IMG/VR virus record: IMGVR_UViG_3300033150_001005
Location: 1-57,402 of that record
DNA: 57,402 bases
From: a virus
Reading direction: 5' to 3' (one strand)
The position numbers were made by a program, and so were the translations under genes. Numbering within the stretch: position 1 is the first letter of the stretch; each line of letters starts with the position of its first letter. This document shows, piece after piece, positions 17,568 through 25,654 of the stretch. The notes under the pieces were generated by a model. That model saw nothing but the letters and a program-made list of their open reading frames with translations. It did no database searches and was not told where the DNA came from.

Positions 17568-18175
17568 ACTATACGACGCCAACACGGCGCAGTCACGCGC
17601 TTGCTGCTCGTGTTTCCGGCGTGAATTCTCGCCACAATGTGATTGCCGCCGGGCACCACAATAGCCTTCGCTCCACGCTGGAATTCGCCGTCCTCGCTCT
17701 CGTTTAAGTCCGGGAATGGGCGGCGGCGCCAATAGTCACGCCAATACATCAGCGTCACGCCAGGCGCATAGTGTGGATCATTGCTGATGTACAACCAGCG
17801 CTGTCCGCGCTCATCCTCGAAGACCAGCGGGCAGTAACCAGTCATCTGCGTATCAGTCCTGGCCAACCGCGCCACCTGATCCGCAATCCGGTCTGGCGCG
17901 TACATATCGTCGGAGTCCCAATGGCAGATGATGTCGCCGTGAGCGATGGAGCACGCCAGATTCCGCTTCGCGCCAATGCTCATTCGCGGCGCCCGCTCGT
18001 AGATGATGCCTGCCCCCCGCGGCGGCGTGATGAATGACGGCTCCAGCCGGTCATCTACAATCACGATCTCCCGCACTGGGTAGGACTGTCGCCGCCACAT
18101 CTCGACCGCTTCGGCGGCCATGCGGCAGCGTCCCCTTGTCGGCATGATCGCCGAAACGAGCAATTCAGAACGCAT
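17564..18175 (-). CDS. Family 2 glycosyltransferase
   Basis: 203 residues, first gene of the cassette. LLVSAIMPTRGRCRMAAEAV and VREIVIVDDRLEPS are the GT2 N-terminus; HGDIICHWDSDDMYAPDRIA holds the DSDD metal/nucleotide motif after the typical IGAKRNLA. Length is short but complete for a minimal GT2. Its start overlaps the end of the gp6/gp8-like connector by 11 bases, so it shares the late messenger. Confidence 0.88.
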   Translation of the reverse strand: MRSELLVSAIMPTRGRCRMAAEAVEMWRRQSYPVREIVIVDDRLEPSFITPPRGAGIIYERAPRMSIGAKRNLACSIAHGDIICHWDSDDMYAPDRIADQVARLARTDTQMTGYCPLVFEDERGQRWLYISNDPHYAPGVTLMYWRDYWRRRPFPDLNESEDGEFQRGAKAIVVPGGNHIVARIHAGNTSSKRVTAPCWRRIV

Positions 18176-18776
18176 AACTGACGGTTCGGGCCTCCAGCAG
18201 CATCTGTAGCCCGAAATCTAACGTCGGCGAGATTTTACCGTCTTGCAACCAACCCGCGCGATTCTCGAATAGGGCCGCCGCAATCAACAGAATCGGTGCC
18301 TTGTCGTCATCGCGGGCTTCCGTTATCGGACTCGTTGTCTCGATCCCCGCCTTGTAGCGGATCTTGATCGGTGATGCCGGATAAAGCGTCGCGCTCGGCC
18401 ACGATTTGCTGTACCCCAGCACGAGCTTGCCCGGCAATGAGTCCGTGTCGGCGATGTAATTACTTGAGTCCCAGGTGGTTGTGTCCCCGTCGCTGTCGGT
18501 ATATTTCAGGCTCACGATTGAAATGAGCGGCGTTGCTCGCGGCAATTCCACCTCATCCTCGCCCGGGAACTCATCGAGCACGATCTCCCACTCGGTCTCA
18601 TGTACGGTGCGCCCGGTCCGACGCTCGTAATACTGTCGAGCGGCCACCCGGCAGATTTCGAGCTGGTTATCCCATGAGGAATCATCACCCGCAATCCCAA
18701 GTTGCCGCTTGAGTTCAGCGATAGATATAGCTTCCGTGGTCGGTGCCGTAATGAGATTCGGCGTAATCGTCGCCAT
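18165..18776 (-). CDS. Head-tail connector (phage gp6 / phiE125 gp8-like)
   Basis: 203 residues. SIAELKRQLGIAGDDSSWDN, LEICRVAARQYYERRTGRTV, YKAGIETT and AALFENRAG are signatures of this adaptor family, which binds the portal ring. It would normally be followed by the head-closure gene, now 5.4 kb further on. The ATG follows the previous stop with a one-base overlap. Confidence 0.87.
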   Translation of the reverse strand: MATITPNLITAPTTEAISIAELKRQLGIAGDDSSWDNQLEICRVAARQYYERRTGRTVHETEWEIVLDEFPGEDEVELPRATPLISIVSLKYTDSDGDTTTWDSSNYIADTDSLPGKLVLGYSKSWPSATLYPASPIKIRYKAGIETTSPITEARDDDKAPILLIAAALFENRAGWLQDGKISPTLDFGLQMLLEARTVSYAF

Positions 18777-19246
18777 CAGTACTCGCGCCAGCGGACGTTG
18801 ACCAGCAGCTTTGAAACGGTCGCCGATTCGGTCCTGATCGTCAGAGCTTCGCCAGCGGCCAGTGACACATCCTCAAGGGAAACACTCAGCGTGGTATAAC
18901 CAACCACTTCGTACTTGTGCAAGACGGTCGTCCCGGAAATCGAGGTGCCGTATGTCGCAAGTGCCGTGTTCGCCGCATCTCCAGTGTGGGTCTTGTTGAC
19001 CGTGAGCGATGTGCCGGAACTGTAGGTCCCGTCACGCTCCACGGTGATCTCGACGTCATCAGACGAATAGACCGAAACACGGAAGCCCCCGGCCGTCACC
19101 GCAGTGCCGGAAGGAAGGCGTACCGTGACAACTTCAGCGGACGAGCTGAGTGATGCCTCCCGCTGTACAACGTAGGTCCCGCGTTGCGCCCACGCCGCCG
19201 GTGCAGCGAGCGCGACAGCAAGCAGTGCGATAAGGAATCTTTTCAT
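18776..19246 (-). CDS. Exported beta-rich protein of the head operon
   Basis: 156 residues from MKRFLIALLAVALAAPAAWA, a textbook Sec signal peptide with an AxA cleavage site. The mature part (TYVVQREASLSSSAEVVTVR, VTAGGFRVSVYSSDDVEITV) is an immunoglobulin-like or jelly-roll beta protein. It lies between capsid and connector genes, where decoration proteins often lie, yet a cleavable export signal would send it to the periplasm. Role unknown. Confidence 0.7.
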   Translation of the reverse strand: MKRFLIALLAVALAAPAAWAQRGTYVVQREASLSSSAEVVTVRLPSGTAVTAGGFRVSVYSSDDVEITVERDGTYSSGTSLTVNKTHTGDAANTALATYGTSISGTTVLHKYEVVGYTTLSVSLEDVSLAAGEALTIRTESATVSKLLVNVRWREY

Positions 19247-19548
19247 TCGCTTTTCCCCCGGCAATGCAATCGTGCCTCGCGTGCGCTGGGACACATCACC
19301 CCGCAAACACGGCAAGGTGTCGGTTTCGGCGGACGGCCTCGCTTGTGCTCCTGCGGCAGAAAGGCTTTCACTGAATATTGAGTGATCGCCTTCGGCTCCA
19401 CGACGGGCGGGTAATACTTCTCCGCCAGCCCGCGGCGCATCAGGCTCTCCGCAACGTGAGGCGGTGCCTCGAAGATCTGCCCCGGTGCAACGTGGCCATA
19501 GAAATCCGCATTGGTAAGCGGGCGATTAGCCCGTAGTTGGATCGGCAT
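19243..19548 (-). CDS. Small protein with C-terminal zinc-finger-like motif
   Basis: 101 residues. The first half (MPIQLRANRPLTNADFYGHV, APGQIFEAPPHVAESLMRRG) resembles short head-region proteins that follow capsid genes. The end, CRVCGVMCPSAREARLHCRG, is C2HC-like. RBS GGAG lies 8 bases before the ATG, immediately after repeat array 2. Function unknown. Confidence 0.7.
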   Translation of the reverse strand: MPIQLRANRPLTNADFYGHVAPGQIFEAPPHVAESLMRRGLAEKYYPPVVEPKAITQYSVKAFLPQEHKRGRPPKPTPCRVCGVMCPSAREARLHCRGKSE

Positions 19549-19575
19549 GGTTGATTCTCCGAAAGAAGGGGAAGG

Positions 19576-19677
19576 AGAGGCGCTCGCTGTGCTTGGTGCT
19601 CTCGACTACTTTGGCTCGCTCCAGCGGTTTGGTGCTCTCTTGATGTATGGCTCGCCTTACGGTTTGAGCGCCTCTCC
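19576..19677. repeat. Array 2 of alternating 10-bp cores with exact 18-bp period
   Basis: On the plus strand 10-bp cores TGGTGCTCTC (19594, 19630) and TGGCTCGCTC (19612; variant TGGCTCGCCT at 19648) alternate, each separated by a different 8-bp spacer. The outer positions (AGAGGCGCTC at 19576 and GAGCGCCTCT at 19666) are degenerate units that form a perfect 12-bp inverted repeat, GGAGAGGCGCTC / GAGCGCCTCTCC, around the array. It fills the gap between the capsid stop and the next gene. The same motif pair and period occur in array 1 at 46932-47121. Confidence 0.9.
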
Positions 19678-19691
19678 CTTTATTTTAGCGC

Positions 19692-20903
19692 CTAAAAGCT
19701 GGACGCGTAAATTACAGCATCGCTCCGATAGGTGGTGAGCGCCAGCCGCTCTTCGGCTCGGATCGCCACGAGGTTCTTAGTGAAATAATCCGAGTGCTCG
19801 GTGCTGATTACCACCTGAGCCTGCTGACGGTCCCAGAGCGCAACGTGGGTAGCAAAAGCGCCCACAAGCGCAGTGCCAGCGGTCATTGCGGTAGTCGTCG
19901 CTACTGGCAGTCCCCACAGGGTAGGCTCAGCAACACCCTGCGGCCCGCCAAGCAGATACCGGCCAGTGCCCGCGGCGCGCTCCTCCGTCTTCAAGGTCTG
20001 AATCAATCGCCAATCGGTAGGGTGCATCACGACACCGGTAGCCGTCAGGTTCGCAGCCTCGATCTGTTCGATCATCCGGGCAACCTTATCGATCTTAGTA
20101 TCGTTGGTTTGCCCATATGTGGAGCTATCGTAGGCCGTCGCCTCATTGGTCAAGCCGCTGAGGTTTTGCCCCGTGGCATCGCCGGACAGGATCTGTTTGT
20201 CTTCCTCGTCCATCAGGCCGTCGATGAGCCGCTGGTTAATATAGGCTTGCAAACCCTGGAAGTCATCCAGGATTTGCCGGGATGCCGGAATCCAGTGTGC
20301 GATGGTGCGAACGTTCTCGTAATCGATCGTAAAAGTGAGCGCGGATTCCTCCTTGGCCGAAGCCTCGACCTGCGGCGAAGCGTTGCTCGTGAAGACGTTC
20401 TCCTTCACGAATTCCACCGCATTATTGCTCGTGGTGAATCGCGGAATCAGATCCCGCATACGGTTGCGCCGCACGCCCGGCTTGACGATTCCCGGCACGC
20501 GTGCAGGTACCAGAATGCCCGGCGTCGAGCTACCGACCGCCGAACTCGTGATCGTGGTCTTGAAATCCCCCGGAAAGAACGTCTTGACCGGCACCTCCAG
20601 CGAAATACCGCGGATGTGACCATCACTCCGAACGTGCCCAGCGAACTCCTTGAAGGCATCGTTCTCGATGATCACCTCACCAATGGACCTCGTTTCAGCG
20701 ACAGTGTTCGGCGCGATGTTGCGCTGTTGTGCCGCCTCAAGTTCATCCAGGCGGCGCAAAGCCCTTTCCGCCTTTTCCAATGCCGGCTTGGCCGGTGCAC
20801 CCAGCGCCTTCAGCTCCTCGTAGTGCTGCTTCCACATCTCGCGCTGGGCTTCAATTGCTTGCATGACGTCATTCTTGACGTCTTCCAACGTATGTTCAGG
20901 CAT
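19692..20903 (-). CDS. Major capsid protein (HK97 fold)
   Basis: 403 residues. The N-terminal ~75 are helical and charged (VKNDVMQAIEAQREMWKQHY), matching the delta scaffolding domain removed by the protease. The HK97 body starts near GSSTPGILVPARVPGIVKPG, with VEFVKENVFTSNASPQVEAS, TIAHWIPASRQILDDFQGLQ and TGVVMHPTDWRLIQTLK. Strong RBS (GAGGAGGG). It follows the protease gene by 10 bases. Confidence 0.96.
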   Translation of the reverse strand: MPEHTLEDVKNDVMQAIEAQREMWKQHYEELKALGAPAKPALEKAERALRRLDELEAAQQRNIAPNTVAETRSIGEVIIENDAFKEFAGHVRSDGHIRGISLEVPVKTFFPGDFKTTITSSAVGSSTPGILVPARVPGIVKPGVRRNRMRDLIPRFTTSNNAVEFVKENVFTSNASPQVEASAKEESALTFTIDYENVRTIAHWIPASRQILDDFQGLQAYINQRLIDGLMDEEDKQILSGDATGQNLSGLTNEATAYDSSTYGQTNDTKIDKVARMIEQIEAANLTATGVVMHPTDWRLIQTLKTEERAAGTGRYLLGGPQGVAEPTLWGLPVATTTAMTAGTALVGAFATHVALWDRQQAQVVISTEHSDYFTKNLVAIRAEERLALTTYRSDAVIYASSF

Positions 20904-20913
20904 AATGCCCTCC

Positions 20914-22179
20914 TCAGAATGGATTTTCCGTGATGGCCTTTACCAAGGCATCGCGGAATTGCTTCAACTGCTCCGAGTGGAGGGCATCTTCCTCCGGCTC
21001 GTCGCTCTTGTGTTCGTCGGCTCCCTCTGAAGTGGTGGCGGCTTTACTCGAAGTGCCACCGGCTTCACCCAAGAGTGACTTCAAATCTTCAATGACTCGC
21101 TCAATTGCTTCACGGGCAGCGGGCTTGAAGCCGCGCCCGTCTGCGGCGGCCTCCTTATGCGCCAGCCGCATCTCGTCAAACTCTTCCATCGCTACTGCGA
21201 AATTCGCCCGGAATTCATCGAGCAGCGCATCAACCCGGTCCTCTTTCGCGGGCTGGTTTGCTGCCTTATCGAGCAACGTTTCCAACAGCTTGCTTGCCAG
21301 AGCTTCAACCTGCGAAAACGGCAGCATCAGGGCATTGCGGACAGCGAACTCATTGTCCAGTTCGCTCTTCACATCCGTCACCTGAGCCCGCTCGTTGGCC
21401 GGGAACGTAACAAGCGCCACCTCCCACAGCTTGATTTCCTTGAGGTGACGGTAGCCGTCCTCGGAATCCTCCGGTTCAACCGCCTTGACCGTTGTGAATC
21501 CGATGGACAGCCCGCGAACCAAGCCTTTCTTTAGCCGGATGTAGGCCGTCTTAGCATTCGGCAGTTCCAGTTCCAGCTTGCCGGTGATCTCCAGGCCCTG
21601 CTTGGTGTCTTTGAGCGTCCCCAGCCCAATCGGCTCCCGGTAATCGTGCTGCCAGGTGATGATAATCTGCTTGCCATTCTCGCGGATGGTCTTGCGGAAA
21701 GCACCCGGCTCCACCACGTCGCCGTAGGAGTCCACATTGCCGTAGGTCGAGGCGAGCCCGACAAAGGTTCCATCTTCCTTGAGGGATTTGCACTCGAAAT
21801 TGAGCGTCTTTTCCTCGCGCTCGTCCGGCTTCTCCTTCAGCGTCGGCGGCTCCATCCCAGCGTCTCGAAGGTGTGCGGCAAGATGGTTGTAGACCCCGCG
21901 ACGGTCGCCCGCCGGAATCGTGGTCCCACCGCGCGCGCCATTCAGCACAGCGATGCCCGCAGAGCAGGCGACAGTACTGGCTGCTTGCGGCGTGCCGTCC
22001 TGGCTGACGAAATGATGGATGAACCGGTAGGCACTCTTCTGATCGCTCTCCGGGTCCCGCCAAGCGTAGATCTTGGCGTAATAACTCCTGTCCTCGTCGC
22101 TGCGGACTCGTTTCTTCATCGCGGCCGCATCCCACGACGCATCGGATGTAGCCGTGCTATGTGATTTGATTGCGGGCAT
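20914..22179 (-). CDS. HK97 prohead protease (S78 type) with N-terminal extension
   Basis: 421 residues from MPAIKSHSTATSD, with AGGGGGTGG upstream. Protease core at ~140-290: GDVVEPGAFRKTIRENGKQI, catalytic His in WQHDYREPIGLG, catalytic Ser in VRGLSIGFTT and WEVALVTFPAN. The first 130 residues (RSYYAKIYAWRDPESDQKSA, FVSQDGTPQAASTVACSAG) form a separate module sometimes attached to phage maturation proteases. The C-terminal third is helical and charged, probably a fused scaffold. It matures the prohead by cutting the capsid delta domain. Confidence 0.92.
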   Translation of the reverse strand: MPAIKSHSTATSDASWDAAAMKKRVRSDEDRSYYAKIYAWRDPESDQKSAYRFIHHFVSQDGTPQAASTVACSAGIAVLNGARGGTTIPAGDRRGVYNHLAAHLRDAGMEPPTLKEKPDEREEKTLNFECKSLKEDGTFVGLASTYGNVDSYGDVVEPGAFRKTIRENGKQIIITWQHDYREPIGLGTLKDTKQGLEITGKLELELPNAKTAYIRLKKGLVRGLSIGFTTVKAVEPEDSEDGYRHLKEIKLWEVALVTFPANERAQVTDVKSELDNEFAVRNALMLPFSQVEALASKLLETLLDKAANQPAKEDRVDALLDEFRANFAVAMEEFDEMRLAHKEAAADGRGFKPAAREAIERVIEDLKSLLGEAGGTSSKAATTSEGADEHKSDEPEEDALHSEQLKQFRDALVKAITENPF

Positions 22180-23506
22180 TTCCACCCCCTCCGAATGCTG
22201 TTTTTGCGGCTTCCTGGGCCGCGCCGGCGACAGCCTGCATGTTGAGCTGGACATAATGCTCATCGCCGCCATCTACCGGGTTAAGGTTCAGCCATCGGCG
22301 AACCTCGTTGATGCTATAGACTCCCTTTTCAAGTAGCTTGGCGAACGCCTCCGCTTGGCCGCGAAAGTCGCCACGGAGGAAGGCTTCCAAATCGTGCTCC
22401 GCGTAAAGCCGGTCCTCCAATTGTTCATCGCGGCTTAGAAGACAGCGGAAAACCGTCTCCTTCCATCGCCGCCGCCACGGGCTGAGCGTCTGTGTCAGGT
22501 AGTCAATGTTCTCCGCCTCGATGGAGTTGTAGTTGACGCGCTCCAAGTCCGCCAATTTGTGCGGCTTCATGCGGAACAACCGGCAGACCTCCAGGATCTG
22601 AAACTTTCGTTGCTCCACTAGTTGCGCCTTGTCGTTGTCCGGCGTCAAGGGAGTGATATCGGCGCCGGAATGGAGAATGGCCGGCTCGTGCGATCGATCC
22701 ACACCCTGAAACCACTCCTTCCACTTCTCCTTGAATGCCTTAGCAGACTCGGGGCTGAGAGCATTGGGGAACTTGACAACAACGCCGGGCGTCGCATTGT
22801 GCGCGAAGAACTTGCTTGCGTATTTGTTCGCGGCCAACGTCAGCCCAATCACCTGCCGCGCCCGCTGCATGATATCGTCACCCTGAGTGCCGGTTACTGT
22901 AAACCCCTTCAGGTGGAATACATCGTCGGCGCGGTACTCCTTCTCTTTGCCGTCCTCGTTGTGGAAGTAGATGATCCGCCCTTTGCGGTCTTGCTCCTGC
23001 CTGACCGTGTACGGCATCCAGGGCCACAACCAAACCAGCCCTTTCTTCTCCCGTGACCGCTCCTTCCAGGCATAGCCGTTGCCTGTCAGCGCCGCGTGCG
23101 CCGTCAGCGTCTCAACAAACTCGCCGGCGGAAATGTCCGGATTCGGCAGATTCTTCAACAAGGGAAATAGCGGATGGTCAATCGCCTTCTCAGTCGCGCT
23201 CCGATCCGCTGATCGCCGATAGAGCACAAACGGCAGGCTTCCCATATCCTCGGCAATGATCTTCACGCAGGCATACACCGCCGAGGCTTCAAGCGCCGTC
23301 TCCGCATTAACGCTGATGCCCGCATCTGAGGAGCCAGTGCCGATGCCGGAAAAGTAATAGCCGTTGCGCGCGTACCAATCCGAGAGAACCGTTCCTGCAG
23401 TAACAGTGTTGAATGCTGCCAGCGTCCCCTTCTTGCTGAGTTCGAGCAATGCCGGCTTATGGCGGTGCCACCAGATCTCGAACTTCAGCGAATTCAACAA
23501 CCGCAT
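22157..23506 (-). CDS. Portal protein (HK97/SPP1-like)
   Basis: 449 residues. VNAETALEASAVYACVKIIA, EDMGSLPFVLYRR, HPLFPLLKNLPNPDISAGEF, TGNGYAWKERS, VFHLKGFTVTGTQGDDIMQR and NYNSIEAENIDYLTQTLSPW are all conserved portal segments. Forms the dodecameric DNA entry ring. The ATG overlaps the stop of the terminase; its end overlaps the protease start by 23 bases. Confidence 0.95.
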   Translation of the reverse strand: MRLLNSLKFEIWWHRHKPALLELSKKGTLAAFNTVTAGTVLSDWYARNGYYFSGIGTGSSDAGISVNAETALEASAVYACVKIIAEDMGSLPFVLYRRSADRSATEKAIDHPLFPLLKNLPNPDISAGEFVETLTAHAALTGNGYAWKERSREKKGLVWLWPWMPYTVRQEQDRKGRIIYFHNEDGKEKEYRADDVFHLKGFTVTGTQGDDIMQRARQVIGLTLAANKYASKFFAHNATPGVVVKFPNALSPESAKAFKEKWKEWFQGVDRSHEPAILHSGADITPLTPDNDKAQLVEQRKFQILEVCRLFRMKPHKLADLERVNYNSIEAENIDYLTQTLSPWRRRWKETVFRCLLSRDEQLEDRLYAEHDLEAFLRGDFRGQAEAFAKLLEKGVYSINEVRRWLNLNPVDGGDEHYVQLNMQAVAGAAQEAAKTAFGGGGNARNQIT

Positions 23507-25188
23507 CAGACGTACACCGTCGCCGGATCAGCATAGCCCCACTCCGGCTCCTTGGCGCTCAGTGCGCGCGACAACGCCATCATCGCCGCCACCGGCCCAT
23601 CGATCTTGTTTTCCCGCCGCTCCTTCCGCGGATAGACGTTGCCCTTCACGTCTTCCTTTGCCACCACATTCCCCAGCATCCAACTGAGCACCGGGTCCCC
23701 ATCGTGCCGAATCGATCCATCAAGGATCATGGCGCCCAGGGCCTTCATCGGCTCAGAGATATGCAGGGTGTTCATCGGAATTTCGACCATCGGCAGCCCC
23801 TCCTGTGACATACGTGTGGCAAGTTCTGTCGCCTGATATGGGTCGTAGCAGATCTCTTTCGGATTCACCCGGCGCGCCCAATCGGCCAGATCGCGTTCGA
23901 TGAAGGCGAAATCGATGATCGGACCGGGCGTCAGCGTCATTCGCCCTTGTTGCGCCCAGCCGGCGTAGAGATCGTAGTTTGGCTTTCCCTTCTCCACGGC
24001 ATCTTCCGGCAAGTAGTAGTCGCCGAAAACCGCCCAATGGTCTTCGGCGCGGTAGATGCGCATGAAGGCGGCCACGTCCCACTTGCTTGCCAAGTCCAGC
24101 CCAAACCAACAGGGGTAGCCCTCATAATCGGACTCGGCAATGTTCCGCTTGCAACGGCCCCAAGCCAGCATATTGAAGTAGCTTTGCCCGCCGGAAAGCC
24201 AGATGTTGAGCCGCTTTGTCTGAAAGTTCGCTTGCGCCAGCGGATTGATTTGAGCCTGCTTGCAAAGCGTCTCAATATCATCCCGAAGAACCGATACCCC
24301 GTAGTTGGGATTGGCCTTTCGCCACGATTTCGGCGATAACCAGTCATCCTCCGGGTCTAGCGTGTAAATGATGCCGAAATAGCGGTCAGCCTCAACACGC
24401 CCCTCTAGCATCTGCGTTACAAACTCTCGCTGCTCGTAACAGATACCCTCCTTGTTCGTGCCAGCCGTGGTGATGATCCACTTCAGCGGCTGTTGCCGTG
24501 ATCCGGTCGAGGTATCAATCGCGTCAAATACTTCCCGCCCCTTGTGCGCGTGTAGTTCGTCAATGATTGCACAATGAATGTTTAGCCCATCGAGCGAGTC
24601 CGCATCCGAGGCCAACGGGCGAAAAACCCCGGCACTCTGCGGGACGTAGAGGTGGTGGTTGAACACCTCGACGCCTTGGCTTGCCCGTAGCCCCGGCGTG
24701 CGCAATGCCATCTGCCGCGCGATCTCGAAAACGATCCGCGCCTGATCCCGCGTAACCGCCGCGGAGTAAACTTCGGGTCCGGGCTCACGGTCGGCGGTGA
24801 GCATGTAGAGTCCGATAGCGGCACAAAGGCTTGATTTGCCGTTCTTCCGCGGCACCTCAACATACGCGGTCCGGAAGCGTCGCAAGTCATCGGTCTTGCC
24901 GACCCAGCCGAAAACCGTGGCGAGCAGGAAGCATTCCCAATCCTCAAGCTGGAGCGTCCGGCTACTCCAGCGCCCCTTGATGTGGGGCAATAGCTCGACA
25001 AATCGGCAGACCCGGTTGCCGAGATCGCGTTCGAATTTGAACGGGAACTGCGGGTCTTTCTCGCGCTCGCGGTCCTTGAGCTGGCGCTCGCAGGCGAGCT
25101 TGACCCAACGGCACGCCGGGATCTTGCCATTGAGTACCGCCCGAGCATAGCGTTCAGCCCGGTCGCAGTAATCATTCCGCTTGCCCAC
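23506..25188 (-). CDS. terL: Terminase large subunit
   Basis: About 560 residues from the GTG at 25188 (VGKRNDYCDRAERYARAVLN), one base after the small-subunit stop; a start further upstream is possible but would overlap. Walker A is YVEVPRKNGKSS, Walker B/DE is IHCAIIDELHAHKG, coupling motif ITTAGTNKEGICYEQ. The C-terminal RNase H-like nuclease contains WFGLDLASKWDVAAFMRIYR and ICYDPYQATELATRMSQEG. HK97-type; packages DNA through the portal. Confidence 0.95.
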   Translation of the reverse strand: MGKRNDYCDRAERYARAVLNGKIPACRWVKLACERQLKDREREKDPQFPFKFERDLGNRVCRFVELLPHIKGRWSSRTLQLEDWECFLLATVFGWVGKTDDLRRFRTAYVEVPRKNGKSSLCAAIGLYMLTADREPGPEVYSAAVTRDQARIVFEIARQMALRTPGLRASQGVEVFNHHLYVPQSAGVFRPLASDADSLDGLNIHCAIIDELHAHKGREVFDAIDTSTGSRQQPLKWIITTAGTNKEGICYEQREFVTQMLEGRVEADRYFGIIYTLDPEDDWLSPKSWRKANPNYGVSVLRDDIETLCKQAQINPLAQANFQTKRLNIWLSGGQSYFNMLAWGRCKRNIAESDYEGYPCWFGLDLASKWDVAAFMRIYRAEDHWAVFGDYYLPEDAVEKGKPNYDLYAGWAQQGRMTLTPGPIIDFAFIERDLADWARRVNPKEICYDPYQATELATRMSQEGLPMVEIPMNTLHISEPMKALGAMILDGSIRHDGDPVLSWMLGNVVAKEDVKGNVYPRKERRENKIDGPVAAMMALSRALSAKEPEWGYADPATVYV

Positions 25189-25189
25189 A

Positions 25190-25654
25190 TCAGAACTTTG
25201 CCCAGGGATCGTCCTCCGGGCCAGCATCCGGAGTCTTCAAAGTCGCCCGTGAGGCAGGCGTGAACCCGAAGTCTCGATAGCCGCGCCACAGATGCCCCAG
25301 AATCTCCTTCATCTCCCGGACCGCCGGGTTGATATGGACCACGCCACTCCGCTTATTGGCGATGAGGAATCCCGCCTTCCGCACCAGGTCCGCCATCTCC
25401 TGAAAACGGGCCTCCAAGTAAGCGATCTTCTCCAGTGGTCGCCCGTCCGCCTCCGTCAGCACTCGCATGTGCTCGGTGAGCGTCAGGAGGTCGCCGTAGT
25501 GCTTCTTCGCCAGTTCATCCTCGGCGAGCAGCCCGGTCTCGTCCGGTCGTCGCTCAGCCGGTTTCGGCTCCCGCTTGTTGATTGGCCGGTGCTGCGGATT
25601 GCCTGCACGAATCCTGATCGGCGTCGGTGTCGGTGCTGGTCCTCGAAGTCCCAT
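25190..25654 (-). CDS. terS: Terminase small subunit (P27 family)
   Basis: 154 residues with the P27-family N-terminus MGLRGPAPTPTPIRIRAGNP, then TLTEHMRVLTEADGRPLEKI and VHINPAVREMKEILGHLW. Recognises phage DNA and loads the large subunit. The ATG overlaps the stop of the radical SAM gene (TGATG). Such phages usually cut at cos sites; none is identified here. Confidence 0.93.
   Translation of the reverse strand: MGLRGPAPTPTPIRIRAGNPQHRPINKREPKPAERRPDETGLLAEDELAKKHYGDLLTLTEHMRVLTEADGRPLEKIAYLEARFQEMADLVRKAGFLIANKRSGVVHINPAVREMKEILGHLWRGYRDFGFTPASRATLKTPDAGPEDDPWAKF

Noticed and set aside
19794-20933. 379-codon plus-strand open frame over the capsid gene
   Set aside because: Shadow of the HK97 capsid reading frame; composition rich in Arg/His/Pro with no domain.
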